A stretch of DNA of 64,000 nucleotides from Trametes villosa (taxonomy: Eukaryota; Basidiomycota; Agaricomycetes; Polyporales; Polyporaceae). The notes under the pieces are model-generated. The model was not told the DNA's origin, made no database searches, and saw nothing but the letters and a program-made list of their open reading frames with translations. Below, one piece after another: positions 23,701 through 36,379 of this stretch. The translations under genes and the position numbers were made by a program. Positions within the stretch are counted from its first letter, which is position 1; every line of letters starts with the position of its first letter. Location of the stretch: the NCBI GenBank assembly GCA_002964805.2, contig PUDQ02000057.1, positions 558,001 through 622,000 on the forward strand, read 5' to 3'.

Positions 23701-24904
23701 TATAGCTCTGCCTCAACCAGTTCAAGAACGAGTTTATCGAGATCGCGACGAAGCTTTCTGCGGTCGTCGCCTGTCGATGCTCGCCAACGCAGAAGGCAGA
23801 TGTCGCACGGCTGATCCGCAAGCACACGAAGAAACGCGTATGCTGCATTGGAGACGGAGGCAACGACGTCAGTATGATCCAAGCAGCAGACGTCGGTCAG
23901 TCGACCTTTCCTTCCAGCCGTCTTCGGCAATTGAATTGACGCATACATTAGGCGTTGGCATCGTTGGAAAGGAGGGGAAGCAAGCGTCGCTGGCCGCCGA
24001 CTTCTCGGTGACGCAGTTCAGCTACCTGACGAAGCTGCTTCTCTGGCACGGGCGAAACTCCTACCGGCGGTCCGCGAAGCTGGCCCAGTTCGTCATCCAC
24101 CGCGGCCTCATCATTTCCGTGATGCAGGCCGTGTTCTCGTCCATCTTCTACTTCGCCCCCATCGCGCTGTACCAGGGATGGCTTCTGGCTGGGTACGCGA
24201 CCGCATACACCATGGCGCCTGTCTTCTCGCTGGTCCTCGACCGGGATGTCAACGAAGACCTGGCACTGTTGTACCCAGAGTTGTACAAGGAGCTCACCAA
24301 GGTTCGTCTGAATATCCTATGTCGTTGTAACGGGAGAACTGACACAGCCCCCGCAGGGCCGTGTACTGTCCTACAAGACGTTCTTCATGTGGTTGATGAT
24401 CAGCGTGTATCAAGGTCTGTCGCGCACGCATATATGCGGCATGTTTAACAGTATTGATGCATAGTTTAGGTGCTGCTATCATGATCATGTCCCTAGTGCT
24501 CTTCGAGACAGAGTTCTTGAACATTGTTGCGATATCCTTCACCGCGCTCATCCTCAATGAGCTCATCATGGTTGCATTGGAGATCACGACATGGTTAGTC
24601 CTCGATCACTCACATCTGAATGCCGTTTTGACTTTTCCTAGGCACGTCTATATGGTCCTTTCGGAGGTTGTAACCCTCTTCATCTATGCGGTCAGTATGA
24701 CGTTCCTGCCAGAGTACTTCGGTAAGTGCCTCTTGTTCACAAGTGGGGTCTATGCTAAGCTCGCGCATAGATCTATCGTTCGTCGTGTCGACCCGCTTCG
24801 CCTGGAAGGTCGCCGTCATCGTCGCGATCAGCGCCATTCCCCTGTACATTATCAAGCTCATTCGCAGTAGAGTAGCACCCGCCGCGTCCAGCAAGCTGTT
24901 GTAG
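20709..24904 (+). CDS. NEO1: P4-type phospholipid-flippase ATPase, NEO1/ATP9 class
   Basis: P-type ATPase that flips aminophospholipids in Golgi and endosomal membranes; the Neo1 class works without a CDC50 partner. The N-terminus is hydrophilic and charged ([15 protein letters not shown]). Next come [20 protein letters not shown] and the first membrane helices, then the actuator domain with the [10 protein letters not shown] signature. The sequence [21 protein letters not shown] is typical of the Neo1 class. The phosphorylation motif DKTGTLT starts at 22431, with nucleotide-binding [11 protein letters not shown] and the hinge GDGGNDVSM at 23850-23876. C-terminal helices ([32 protein letters not shown]) complete a protein of about 1,100 residues ending SSKLL at 24899. 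At least a dozen short introns interrupt it, and all main motifs are intact. It is convergent with NST1, with 187 bp between stop codons. Confidence 0.95.
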
Positions 24905-25091
24905 CCTACTTTACTTATTCACGCGGCACGCCCGTTACACTGGAGGTTTCAGATTTCATTATTGCATTGGATCTTGTCAGCGACATGACATGCTAGGGTC
25001 AGAATAATAGACATTGCAGTATTGGACGTGTGGGCGGTGGGCGCGATCGTGAAAACGAATGTCAAGATGCAGATCAAGACGGGATGGCCAC

Positions 25092-28000
25092 TCAGCTGCC
25101 CGCGTGCGGCGCGGCGGAGGGGTTGTGCGGCGCAAACGACCCGCCGAAGAAGCCCGGCGACGGGTGCCAGTCCGTGTTGACGTTCGGTGGCGAGCCCCAC
25201 AGTCCTGTCCCGATGGGCCCGGGCTGTGGTCGTGCGGGGAACCCAGGGGGCGCACCGGGCGGCCCCCAGGGCGAGGAGATCGAGCCGCGCGGGCTGGTTG
25301 CGGGTGCCCCAGGCGCACCCCAATTGGGCGCGACCCGGCGGCTCGCGGGAGCAGTGACAACCTCGTCGTCGTCCGCGATCAGAGCAGACGAGCCGAGGAT
25401 GCCCTTCGGGCTGGGAGAGCGGCGGCTTGGAGAGGTCGAGCCGGAGCCTGACGCCTCGCCTGTCGGCCGTGCAATGGGCGCCCTGGGACGAGTGATCGGA
25501 CCAGGGTCTGGGGCCAGAGCACGAGAACTAGGGCCGGGAGCAAGGCTCAGCTGCGTAGGCGACGCGAGAGGGTTCTGAGGAACACGGGAGGGCGGAGCAA
25601 TGGGAGGGACGGGAGCAGCCATACCACGACCGAAGCCACCATCGAAAGGACCAGCGTTGCCGAAGCCACGGGGAACAGCAGATGGAGCAAGAGGAGGCGG
25701 GGGTCCTGAGGGCATCGACGGACCCGGCATGGGAACGTTGACGCCACCCACAAATCCGGGGTTGAACGACACTCTGGGAGACAGTGCTGGAGGCATACCG
25801 CCAACGCCAGGAGGGAATACCGACGTCTGGACAGGAAGAGGAGCATGCTGAGGGATCTGGGGCGTGATGGGAGTGGGAGGTTGCGACGCGCCGACCATAG
25901 GCACACGAGGCTGCGACTGGGGCTGCGCACGGGGCGGTTGGAGAGCAGGAGGAGCAGAAGGACCCTGGGCCTTGTTCAGGATCTTCTTCTGCGGGGCAGG
26001 ACGGCTAGGTGACTGCTGCTGCTGCTGGGAGGAGCTGGAAGGGACCGCGTTGCGAGGGGAAGTGGGGGCTCGCGCGTTAGCCCGAGCAGCCGCGGCACGC
26101 TGTTGCTGCTGCTGCTGCTGTAGGGCGCGCTCACGAGCCTCCTTCTCGGCCTTCTCCTTCTCAGCCTTCTCCTTCTCGGCCCGTTCGCGCTCCCTCTCCT
26201 CACGCTCCTTCGCAAGACGGCGCTCACGCTCCTCCCTCTCCTGCTGATCGCGCTTCGCTTTCTCAGCGCGTTCAGCAGCGAGTTTGGCTTCGCGTTCCTC
26301 ACGGGCCTTGCGCTCGCGCTCCTCCTTCTCCTTGCGTTCCTGCTTGAGCCGCTCCTCGCGTTCGCGGCGCTTGCGTTCCCGCTCAGCTTCGCGTTCGCGT
26401 TCCTCCGCAAGGCGCTTCCGGCGCTCCTCCTCCTTGCGCGCCTTCTCTTCCTCCTGCGCCTTGCGTTGGGCTTCGCGGCGGGCACGCTCCTCCTCACGCC
26501 GCCTGCGCTGCTCCTCTTCCTGCGCGGCCTGCTTAGCCTTCAGCGCGGCCTCCTCGGCGGCGCGCTCGGCGGCTTTGGCAGCACGCTCCTCCTCCTTGGC
26601 CATCTTCTGCTGCCTGCGCAGGGCTTCGTAACGCGGCCAATGGATCATGAAGCAGGGGCACATACCGCTTCTTGTCCTTTTTCTTCTGGTTCTGCGACTG
26701 CTTCTTGGCCTCGCGCTCCTTGGACATCTTGTCTTCGTCCTCAAGCTCGCGCAGGAGTTGAAGTTGCCGCTCTTGCGCGACCTTCTCGCGGTACGCCTGG
26801 AGCACCCGCTGCTCGAACATGCGTGCCGCGAAGATCGAGAACATGCGCTTGCCCTCCTCCATTTTCTGCTCCTCGGTCATGATCTGTGTCACACGACCGA
26901 TGTTATCGGGCAAGGGAGAGAGGCGCAAGGAAGCATACATACCTCCTCCTCGTCATCGTCCTCCTCGTCATCCTCTTCCTCGTCCTCTTCGTCCTCCTCA
27001 CCCTCATCCTCCTCGTCCTCACTGTCCTCCTCGACGTCCGCGGCTGCCTCCTCTTCTCGCTGCATGCGGCGCTCAGCGAGCTGCTCCATCATCTCCAAGA
27101 ACTTTTGACCATCGTTCTTGAGGAGGTCGTCGGCCACAGTCAAGATGTTCCCTGCTTCCGAGAGGTTAGTTCGTGACACCAGCGACGCACGCGAGCCTTT
27201 ATACTTGCCAGTTACGGTGAGGTTACTCCCGAAGTTGGACAAACCATCTCGGCCGTTGGCTTTCCCGTTGGGCGCTGCTCGTCGCCGGGGGGCAGCGGGC
27301 CTCCGGTCCGGCTGCTTGATGTCGTCCTCGTCCTCCGGGTCGCCCTCGTCTTCCTCATCCTCCTCCTCCTCTTCTTCCTCCTCTTCCTCCTCCTCATCCT
27401 CGTACCCGTCGTCCTCCGGATACTCATCCTCCCCGTCGTCCTCGAACTCGCTCTCGGCGTGTTTGACGGGCTTGCGCCCGTTTGCCACGACAGCGTTCTT
27501 GCCGCGGTGGGCGTTCGGAGGATGTGGGCTGATGACGGTACCGTTCTTGTCCAGCTCGACGCTGCCCGGAAACGGCCCTGGCCCTTGAGGAGGAGGCAGC
27601 GTCCCGCCGGATGAGATGTATCGCTGCTGGTAGTTCGCGTACTGTTCTAGCTCCTCGTAATAAGCATCGTACAGTACCTCGAGCTCCTCCTCAATTGCAT
27701 GCCTTCGTCACGGCGCAGAAGTGATAGTTGTTCGGTTCAAGAGCGAGGCGGCAGCGAAGGCGGAGAGAAGAAAGAACAAAGGGAATGTCAAGAAAAATTT
27801 TCGAATGCACGCACGACGACGACGTACCGTTTGCGCCCGCATACTGCGCAGCTACAGCTGTGCTTCTGCTGCTCCTTCATCTTCTTCAAGACCGCCTCCT
27901 TCTCGATCTTGACGAGATTCCGGCGCTCCTCCTCGCCCAGCCCCAGCCAGAAGTCTTTGATGCGCTCGCGCTCCTCGGTTGTGCTCGTGCTCCATATCTT

Positions 28001-29329
28001 GCTATTTTTCTGCGGTGACTGCGCCCCGGCTGGGGGTCTGGGCTTGTGCGGCGCAGAGGCATTGGAGGATGGAGGCGATGGATGGTGATGAGAGTGATTG
28101 TGGCCGTACGCTTGGGAGGTGATGGGGGCCTTGGAGGCGGCGCGGCGGGAGGGGGGCGGGGGGTCGGCGGCGGGGGCGGGATAGGACATGGGCTTCTTGC
28201 CCGCCGCGCGAGAGCTCGGCGGCGGGTTCGCGGTGGCAGCAGCGGGCGGCGGACGTGCGGCGGGCATGCGGTTCGAGGGAGAGACGGGCGGCGCAAGATT
28301 TGTCACCGTACCGCCCTTGCCCTCCTCCGGCCGGCCGGCCGGCTCGAGCGTCTCCGGCGCGTCCGCCCCCGATTTCTTCTTCTTTTTCTTGTTCCTCCGC
28401 TTCGGCGCCGGGTACCCGCCGTGCGGATGGCCGTCCCCGGCCGGCATGCGGCCGAGGGGGTCCTCAAAAGAGAGGGTGAAGTGCGCCTGCGCCCGGCGCT
28501 CGCCCGGTTCGTCGCCGAACTCGTCCTCCTCGCTGTAATATTCGTCCTCGCCGTATTCCTGCTCCTCCGGGTAGAGCACGACGTTCGCCGGCGCGAGCGT
28601 CGCCCCGTCCGCCGTCTGCAGCGTCCCGTTCGCCGCCGCGGCCTGTTCCATCGCGAGCGCGAACTGCGGGTCCGTGAAGATCGCGGGGTCGAAGGGGATG
28701 CCTGGGTATGCGCCGGGCGGGTACCGCGCCCCGCCGTCCTTCGTCGCGCCCGAGTGCATCTGCTGGGCGATAGAGTACATGGCCTGCGTCTTTTGTTCCG
28801 CGTTACCAGGCGAGCTCAATTGAGAGTAAGTGTGCCGTACAAAGTTGCGCAGATGTTCCGGAAACGACGCCCAGTACTCGTCCGTGACGAGCCCTCCTTC
28901 CGCCCCGGCCTCCATGCTTCGCGCGAGGTGGTCCGCCGTTGCGAGCAGCTCCGCCTCCGCTGCTGTCGTCGGCTTCAGGTGTGCCGCCAGAGACGCTGAC
29001 AGCGATGCCGTCGTCGAGACGTGCACAGAGGCGAGCTCGGGCGAGAGGCCTGCTCGGGTGACTGTGCGCGTGTGCTCGTAGAGTGCACCGCCCATTGGCT
29101 CCAAGGCTGGGAGGCCCGCCTCGTCGTCTTCTTCCTCGTCGTCTTCCTCGTCGTATGCCGCGGGGGCATTGCGATCGACGCCCTTGCCCTTGCCCTTCTT
29201 TTTCTTCTTCTTCTTGCCGGTGGATGGAGGCGCAGGGGCCGGAGCAGGGGTCGGAGGAGTCGCAGGTCTGGGGGTCACCCGGGTCGGAAGAGGCCGCGCG
29301 GGGGCCTTCTTCGCCTTTGCAGCAGTCAT
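25092..29329 (-). CDS. NST1: NST1 stress-response protein (salt tolerance down-regulator)
   Basis: Very long, low-complexity protein of about 1,300 residues, probably cytoplasmic. Yeast Nst1 negatively affects salt tolerance and joins P-body and stress-granule condensates. The N-terminus ([14 protein letters not shown]) carries poly-Lys, Pro/Ala-rich and acidic stretches. The diagnostic part is [20 protein letters not shown] then [12 protein letters not shown]. After an intron it continues as [20 protein letters not shown]. Acidic tracts (near 27340-27430 and 26945-27020) follow, then a long Glu/Arg/Lys/Ala coiled-coil-like helix (26120-26620). Two poly-Gln runs are coded by CTG repeats near 26011 and 26101. 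The C-terminus is Pro/Gly-rich and disordered, ending [10 protein letters not shown]. Large antisense frames across this gene are artefacts of its biased composition. Confidence 0.9.
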
Positions 29330-30881
29330 CCCAGAAGTGCGCGGTCGTCAGGTAAGATCAACAGACACCAGAGGAAGAAACGAGCAGTCGCTCTCGTCGT
29401 GGTCGATGTGCAAGTCGTCCAGTTGTCGTCCAGACCCGTGCGCCCATAATCAGTGCAGTCACGTGCGTTCTTAATCAGTCCTATAATAAGCGTTTCTTAC
29501 ACCACTTATAATCGATTGAACAGTGTTAAGCCAACTTACAAGCCTTCAACAACCTGCATTACGCTCTTTCTTGTCTCCATACCTCCATGTGGGCTGCGAC
29601 ACATTCTTGAAGCGATAAACCGGAAAATCTTCATTGCATGCGACGTGGAAGAACAGCAATCAGTGTGCGACTTTCCAACAATGACGACCCTTTCCGTGGA
29701 AATTCACCGATACTCGAGAGACCTCAGGCCTCAGGCGCTATGAGCTTACTTACACTTGTAAGTGAACTCCGATGCATTCGAGTCCTCCCTTGTCTTTCAA
29801 ACCGTTGAACATCTGTGCAGATTTGTGTATTGCCGAGTACTATGGAATTGCGGACGCCCGCGGAATGCCACGCGGTTTTTAATCGGAGTATATGCGCCCT
29901 CGAAGGCGACCACGGTGGTTACCCGCATGGTACGGTGCTGCGCGGGATGCCATGTGTCCCATAGGCTACCGTGAAGGCGACAGACCACGTCCCGCCACCT
30001 CCGCGTTCCGACTCGGCACGAAGCGATGTGGCAAGAGGTGACAAGTCGTCCATCTACGCTGTGGTACCCGTCCGTACTGCAGCCGGGCACAACGGTGAAT
30101 GCGCGGCAACCGCGCTCGCACGCACTCAGGAGGATGCGAACGGACTACACGCCGTAGCGGTCCGTCATTAGGGGCCGAGCTCGGTTCCGAGGTGTGGGCA
30201 GCCAGCGCTGAACGCTCACGCCCCTTTACCTCACCCCGTGGATATGGAGGTCCATCGACGATAGGCACGCAGGCGTAGCGCTACCCGGGTGTTTCGCGAA
30301 CGGCGGTGATGAAGTCGTGTGGTTTAACGCCCCGCTTCTGCGACAATTTCAACTTTTCAAGCACTTGTGTCCGCAGTGCAGCGCGAGAAATGCGCGGTGT
30401 TTAGGTGAGTTCTATGCCGCATACATGCAACCTATCGGGCGTTCATGTGCTGTGTGATATGAAAGCCCCGGGTGCATCAAAGGTGCTGCTTGCGGTTGTC
30501 ACTCGACACTCATCCGAGACAGGCGCACCGACGCGGAATATCACCCGCCAAAGTAGTCCAGCCGCTAGAGGACCAACGACCTCTGTTCGCTTGAGTGCCT
30601 CCGGCCCGTCGACGGTCCTGCTATCGCAGCCGAAAATCAATCGCGCTAAAAACATCGATTCAATGGGGTTTGTACATTTGGACATGGGAGATATCCGATT
30701 GCCCCTCGGTCTGTATACAGTCTACCATACGGTCTGTCCTCATCCCAAAACCCTGCACCTCCATCATAGTTGACGGCCTCGTCGCAGCCTCGAATACAGG
30801 CTTAGGTACACCGCTATACATCGGACTACTGGAAGTTGAGTGGATTGATGGCCGGTGTCGTTCAGGAGGCACGGCCTTTGA

Positions 30882-31724
30882 TTTCCAGTAAGCCAGAACC
30901 CACTTGGAATCCGACGCCGCAGCCAGCGGAAAACAAGAGACACGCCCATTGGATTCCAACGTCAGATCAGCCCCCGAAAATAGCAGTACGTGTAGGCGCC
31001 TGGCATGCGCGGGGAACGCAGTCCGACGGACTGCGCATGCTCGTATCCCAGAATCATTTATCGCGCTGTCTTCACAATAACGTGTAAAGCATGCATTACA
31101 GAGGTCGATACAGGAGTAACAGATGAAGGTCAATAACTAGTGAGCAATATTGGAGAGGAGTGAAGGTTTTGGTAGGCGATAGTGACGTATACGAGGGGAG
31201 GGTATGTAGTGCTCAAACTGTCGCCCTCGGCGTCCAGACCAACCTCGTCGCCGCCTGCTCGTCGTCAGAGCCACCCAAGCCTAGGGCAGTCTTCGTCGTC
31301 ATCGAGGCCGGAGCTGGGGGCGGTGTAACCACTAGTACTGCTCCCCACGCCGTTCGAACGTCAACAGCGCGGACGGCCAGTTCGCTGACTCACATAGCGC
31401 GGCCGGTCCAGCGTGGTCTCCCTTTCAACCTACCTGAGAGGAATGCGTACGGTCAGTAGCCTCCATCTAGCACAGAGGGAGAAGAACCGGGACATACATC
31501 AGGTCTCAAGAGCCGGAGGGAGGGAGGGGGTGGGGGGTGTCGGCCACGTCATGAGAGTCAGGAGACAAGCAAGAGCGATGTCGACGAACGTCGAAGTACG
31601 CGGGGATACAGCGCCAGTAGTGCAGTCGGCTGGATTTCAAACGGCCGCACGGCGCCAACGGCGCATCTACTGGATTTCACACGCCATGACGTAGAATTCC
31701 AAGTGGATTCTAGATTACTGGATT
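30882..31724. mobile_element. Possible non-autonomous DNA element bounded by inverted repeats
   Basis: The 30 bases at 30882-30911 match the reverse complement of 31695-31724 at 24 of 30 positions, including an exact cacttggaat core. The 843-bp interval has no supported gene and carries further copies of the ctggatt/ggattcc motif in both orientations. No target-site duplication is evident. A degraded MITE or other non-autonomous relic is the likeliest reading, but a chance repeat cluster is possible. Confidence 0.35.
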
Positions 31725-32639
31725 CCGGCGGTGTGATCGTTGGATTCCAAGTGGTGATTCATCCGATCTCCAATGAGCCCTCCTGACACTTTGTTTCCAC
31801 CCGCGCAAAGTTTAGCGGTGTATGCACACTACCTGTTACTCCGAGGTGCGGTCCGATCGAAGTAAAGGCACACCGCAGTACGGGCGTTCATTATAGAGGC
31901 GCCTGTCCTCATCATAGACTTGCCCATACGGGGAAGTTATGAACCTGATGGCACAACGCCTCCCTCCGAGCCCCAGAACAAGGGCACCGTCGACTTCGCG
32001 ACTTCATGGCATGCCGCCGACAGCGTTAATCTCCGGGCATGCTCTCCATGCTGAGAACATCCTCTCTCTGGCTTTCGCAGCTCCGCCTGAGGTCTCAGAA
32101 TGCGTTGGAAAACGCAGAGCCAGGTGCGTTGCAACAATGTACTTCAGCGTATCCGGTACGTAACGTCCATTTTTACAGTGCACGGAATTGAACTGATCTA
32201 TTCAGAGCAGCGTCTATTATTGGCGCAGCAGCTAATCTCCGGTTGACAAGTGGTGTCTGCTGCCCACGGCATGTGTCCTTCTCGACATCCCCGCCGGGCA
32301 ACGCGGCGTATCCCCTCCCAACGTTCCCTGTGGGCGACGTACCGTTCACACAGGCGAACACGCTCCACCGTCTGTATGGAGGCTCAATCCACATTTTGCG
32401 GCACAGGACCGAACAGCTTTGAAAGGGGCAAGGGATTTACCCGACAGCAGCGCGCTGATGGGATGTTGCTATGCATCTCGTTCTTGATCTGGCGCGCAGG
32501 CTGCCCAACCCCTCCACTGCGGCACCGCCCGTCCCATGAGCGCACCGTGGGATGTAGATGCGCGTTTCAACCGCATCGGGCACGTCAGTAGTCTCTATCA
32601 GCCGGCATGAGGGCAGCGCGCCGGCTGCCAATGCGGTAG

Positions 32640-32645
32640 TATAAA
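32640..32645 (+). promoter_or_regulatory. TATA box of GH79 copy A
   Basis: tataaa lies 77 bp upstream of the ATG at 32717. Confidence 0.6.
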
Positions 32646-32716
32646 GCGCATCCTCCGGCATCCCGTGCTCAGCTTTTTCTCCCGCAGGTCCCTCCCTCCG
32701 TATACCCGTGCAGCGC

Positions 32717-35332
32717 ATGGCCAGCATGTACGCGCCGCTCCTTCTTTCCCTCTCTTGCCTCTTCGCCCCCCTCGTACATGCTCAGCAAGTTACCATCTAC
32801 GGCCTGAATGGCCAGACGACCGCCGATCCGGCGACGCTGCGGTCGGGATCGCAGGGGGCGGCGCAAGCGACATCAACAGCCGCAACCACGACGTCCTTCG
32901 TGACGGTCCCGGGCCCGCCCCACTACACGGAACTGGCGGCGTACAACCCCATCTACATGGAGCCGCCGGCGATCCCGGACCCTGCGCCACCGCTGCAGTT
33001 CGCTATTGGCGTGCCCACCAGTGGCCAGCTACTGACTGGCCTGTCTATACCCCAACATGGCACTTTCTTCGGTTTCTCCATTGAGATGTCCGTCGCGAAC
33101 CAACTGAGTGAGTGACCTTCTCGTTTAGTCGGACATGGAGGTGTTTTCGGGCAATGCTAAACAAACTCGAACTTGGATTCATTTCAGTCGGCACAAACGG
33201 GTAAGTGGAGATGCCTTATATCCGCATTTACATTGGCTGGGGCGCCTTACCTACGTTGCCGTGGCAGGACTACCCTGCACCCCGAGTTCCTGAACCTCAT
33301 GAACCTCGTTGCGCAGAGGGCAGGCGCAGTTCACATCCGTGTCGGCGGTAACACGCAGGAGACAGCCTTCCTAGTGGAAAGCCTCCCCGATGGGAAAATG
33401 ATGGAGAAAGACAAGGAAGACGCGTCTAATCCTGTGCGTCCGACTGTGGTACGGTACGATCTTTTTTTGACACAGAAGTGGTATGTTTAGACATCTACTC
33501 CGGTCCTGGCGTTCACGCCGGAGCTGCTGTACATGATGGCGAATGTTTCGAGCCTCATCAACGCCAGATGGTATCTCGGTACGTGATGTACGCCAGCGCT
33601 CGCTTGCGGCTGAAGACCAATGTTTGAACGCAGGTATTCCCTTCAATGACACGTCGAACTTCCGCTTCCAGATCGCCGAGCAGGGCGAGGCCATCTTGGG
33701 CGACAACCTTCTCGGCTTCCAGGCGGCTAACGAGCCCGACCTCTACGCTGCGTACGTTTGACCACCCCACGCCGCGCCCTTGAAGCACAGCTAATAGCGC
33801 TCGACAGTCATCAGCATCGTTCGCCGAACTACACTCAGTTTGATTTCTTCGGCGAGTACGCGGTCTTCACGCAGGCCTACCAGAACGACGCGGCGATCCC
33901 GGTGAAGAAGAACATCATCGCGCCGAGCGTGTCGGGGACCTGGACGCCCGAGTCTGTCTGGGACACCGGCTTCGTGGAGGCGTACACGGACTACCTCGCG
34001 TACCTTGCGGTCGAACGGTAAGTGTCGGCTCAAACGAGCAACTCGATGTATAGATTTTTCTAACACGTTTACCGGACAGGTACCCCACGGACAACTGCGC
34101 CGTCATCTTCCCGAACCCGAACAACCCGCCGCACGACCCGCTGCAGGAGCTCCCGCAGTTCCTCACGCACCAGGCGGGGATCAACCTCGTGCAGCAGTAC
34201 GTGAACTCGACGATGCTCGCGCAGACGTGGGGCAAGCCGTTCCTCATGTTCGAGACGAACACCGCGTCGTGCGGCGGGTTCCCGGGTATCAGCGACACGT
34301 TCACGTCTGCGCTCTGGGGTCTCGACTACGCGTTGCAGATGGCGAACAGCAACTTTACCGGGGCGTTGTTCCACTTTGGTGGTCAGAACGTGTCCTACAA
34401 CGTGAGTATATGCGCATTCAATTACATCACCTGATACTGACGGACGACACCGTATTAGCCCTTCACCGGTATGTCTAGAGGTGAACCCCGCAAGTAGCGC
34501 CGCTAACGTGTGAGACTGCAGCTGCGCCTACGAACCAGTCTGCCTTCCACCAGTGGACTGCCGGCCCGATCTTCTACTCGTCCCTCTTCGTCGCCGAAGC
34601 CCTCGGCACGACGAACACCTCGCAGGTGAAGGACATGTTCCCCAACAATGGCAACGACCAGACACCCGCGTACGCGATCTACGAGAACGGCAACATCGCC
34701 CGGATGGCGCTCATCAACTACATGACGGACCCTACCGGCGCGCACGACTACGTCGCGACGATCTACGTCGGCGGCTCGGGCTTCAACGAGCCTAATGGCG
34801 CGCCCGCGTCCGTGAAGGTCAAGTGAGTTATATTTACAGCGCAGGTATTCGCATTGGCTGAGCTATTCGCGTCAGGTACCTCCTCGCACCGTCAGTCTCT
34901 GAGAAGGACAACATCACCTGGGCCGGGCAGACTCTCGGCGCGCGGTTCGAGGTCGACGGCGTCTGGAAGGGCGACGAGAACGTCCAGACGGTGCAGTGCG
35001 ACCAGACGCAGAACATGTGCCAGATCAAGGTCCCCGCGCCCGGCGCCGCGCTCGTCTTCTTCTCCGACGCGGCGCAGCAGGCCATCGGCCCGTCCTCCAC
35101 GCAGACGTTCGCGACGACGATCGTGACGAAGACGGCGAACACCGTCTCGGTCGACCCCTCCGTGCTCGCGACGTCGAACGGGCAGGGCGGCAAGAACAAC
35201 CGCATCGCTGCGGGCGGCACGAGCCAGGGCGGCGCGAACGCTGCGCCGCGCATGGCGGGTGTTGCGCCTGGGGTCGCGGCGCTGGCTGGCGTCCTCGGCG
35301 GCGTCGCGGTGTTCATGCGAGCGTTCCGGTGA
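32717..35332 (+). CDS. GH79 beta-glucuronidase-like enzyme, copy A
   Basis: Secreted glycoside hydrolase of family 79 (retaining; characterised fungal members release glucuronic acid from arabinogalactan-type glycans). The signal peptide is ASMYAPLLLSLSCLFAPLVHA. In the barrel domain, FFGFSIEMSV is followed by VHIRVGGNTQETA. NEPDLY carries the predicted acid/base Glu, and FLMFETNTASCGG the predicted nucleophile. A beta-sandwich domain follows. The C-terminus (GGANAAPRMAGVAPGVAALA then a hydrophobic end) looks like a GPI-anchor signal. Two tiny exons are required: 13 nt at 33188-33200 (coding I-G-T-N-G across its junctions) and 10 nt at 34459-34468 (P-F-T). The tail exon runs uninterrupted through GQTLGARF, unlike copies B and C. 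The ATG at 32717 opens the signal peptide. Estimated length is about 650 residues. Substrate is inferred from the family only. Confidence 0.9.
33188..33200 (+). other. 13-nt exon of GH79 copy A
   Basis: Flanked by acceptor ttcag and donor gtaagt. It joins phase 1 to phase 2 and restores the frame between EMSVANQL and the LHPEFLNLM exon. Confidence 0.8.
34459..34468 (+). other. 10-nt exon of GH79 copy A
   Basis: cccttcaccg lies between acceptor attag and donor gtatgt. It codes P-F-T plus one base, linking NVSYN to AAPTNQS. Confidence 0.8.
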
Positions 35333-36379
35333 GCGGAGAGCGGTGCGTGGCCATGGATTCTGCACGGTGCTGTTGCGGGGACTGTGGGACGAGTACGTCC
35401 CTGGACCGTTGTAATTTAAGGCAGTTAATGTACATTCGCTTAGCCTGTTGCTGTCTTATCGCTTTGCATTGTCGAGGTGTGTGCTCCTCCGATAGATCCC
35501 AAGCAGCAACATAGCGCTGACAGCAAACGATACTCAGTTTCATAGGATGCTCCCCCAGATGCACCCACTCATGTCAAGCCTATCAGCGGCAGTTGAAGAA
35601 CGAAGCCACGAGTCATGTTCACCGATATTGGACTTTGGTGTGCTATAGCAGTCCCAGCTCTCTCTGATCGCAATGACATCGGCTCCTGAATATGGTGTTA
35701 ACATCGGCCTCTTCACCATCGAGTCGTGCTCTAGAAATATTCGCCCTCCTCGTTGCAGGTGCGCAGACAAAACATATTATTTTACCCCACACTTACTGTG
35801 ACCATATGGTAGCCTAGGTTGCTCAGACGTCTGAGATACGAGGCAGGTTTACTCATCTGAAGACCCGGTGAGGACCGCTTGCGATTTGCGCAGAACGCTA
35901 ACGTTATGTCAGGAACGATGACCTCATCGCATGCGCAGTTGCTGTGGATCAGTGCAATACGGTATGATTTATTTTCGTTTTGAGAAGCAGGCCGTGTGGT
36001 ATGCCCGTGTGCTGAGGCTCTTACTCGCGGGTGTCTCATGTGCACACAGGTTGCAACGTCTCACCGTTGTGTGGCAAACGCGGAGGCCGAGGTTGCAACG
36101 AAGCGGCGGTCAAAAGCGGCGGTAGTACGGTCGGAGTACCCATGGGGCGCCGGCGTACGTAAGCCGCCATATGGGGAACGTATCGGCCGGAGGGTAACCA
36201 TATACAGCCGTGATTGGCACAACATCACTTTCGGCAACCTATATTTGGAGATCGGCCGGTGACGGACGGTGCCTGGTAGACTGCGGAGGCCGAGACACAT
36301 TTGACCGCCACTGCACCTTGTCCTCCTCGTCCTTTCTCCCTCTCCTTCCCGCCTCTATACCCGGCTCACATCGCCCGCC
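35333..36379. other. Intergenic between GH79 copies A and B
   Basis: A 1-kb spacer with the copy B promoter at its right. A pyrimidine-rich stretch lies at 36317-36358 just before the ATG, and a weak TATA-like ctatattt near 36238. No gene is supported. Confidence 0.45.

Larger units (their letters stand above)
29330..32716. other. Long divergent intergenic region with a possible element relic
   Basis: A 3.4-kb gap between NST1 (-) and the first GH79 gene (+). No frame resembles a known protein. It contains a pair of imperfect 30-bp inverted repeats 783 bp apart (30882-30911 and 31695-31724) and a scatter of related tggattcc/tggatttc motifs near 30951, 31630, 31670 and 31740. The last 80 bp hold a TATA box for the GH79 gene. 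Confidence 0.5.

Noticed and set aside
22821..23948. 375-codon minus-strand frame
   Set aside because: Antisense to the P4-ATPase nucleotide-binding exons. It is Leu/Arg/His-rich with no motif.
26011..26125. CTG repeats as a non-coding microsatellite
   Set aside because: They lie in frame within NST1 and code poly-Gln.
28046..28999. 317-codon + frame
   Set aside because: Antisense to NST1, a by-product of its biased composition.
29330..32716. Search for a transposase or reverse-transcriptase remnant
   Set aside because: No frame shows a DDE/DDD, YXDD, integrase or helicase motif. Only the inverted repeats are reported.
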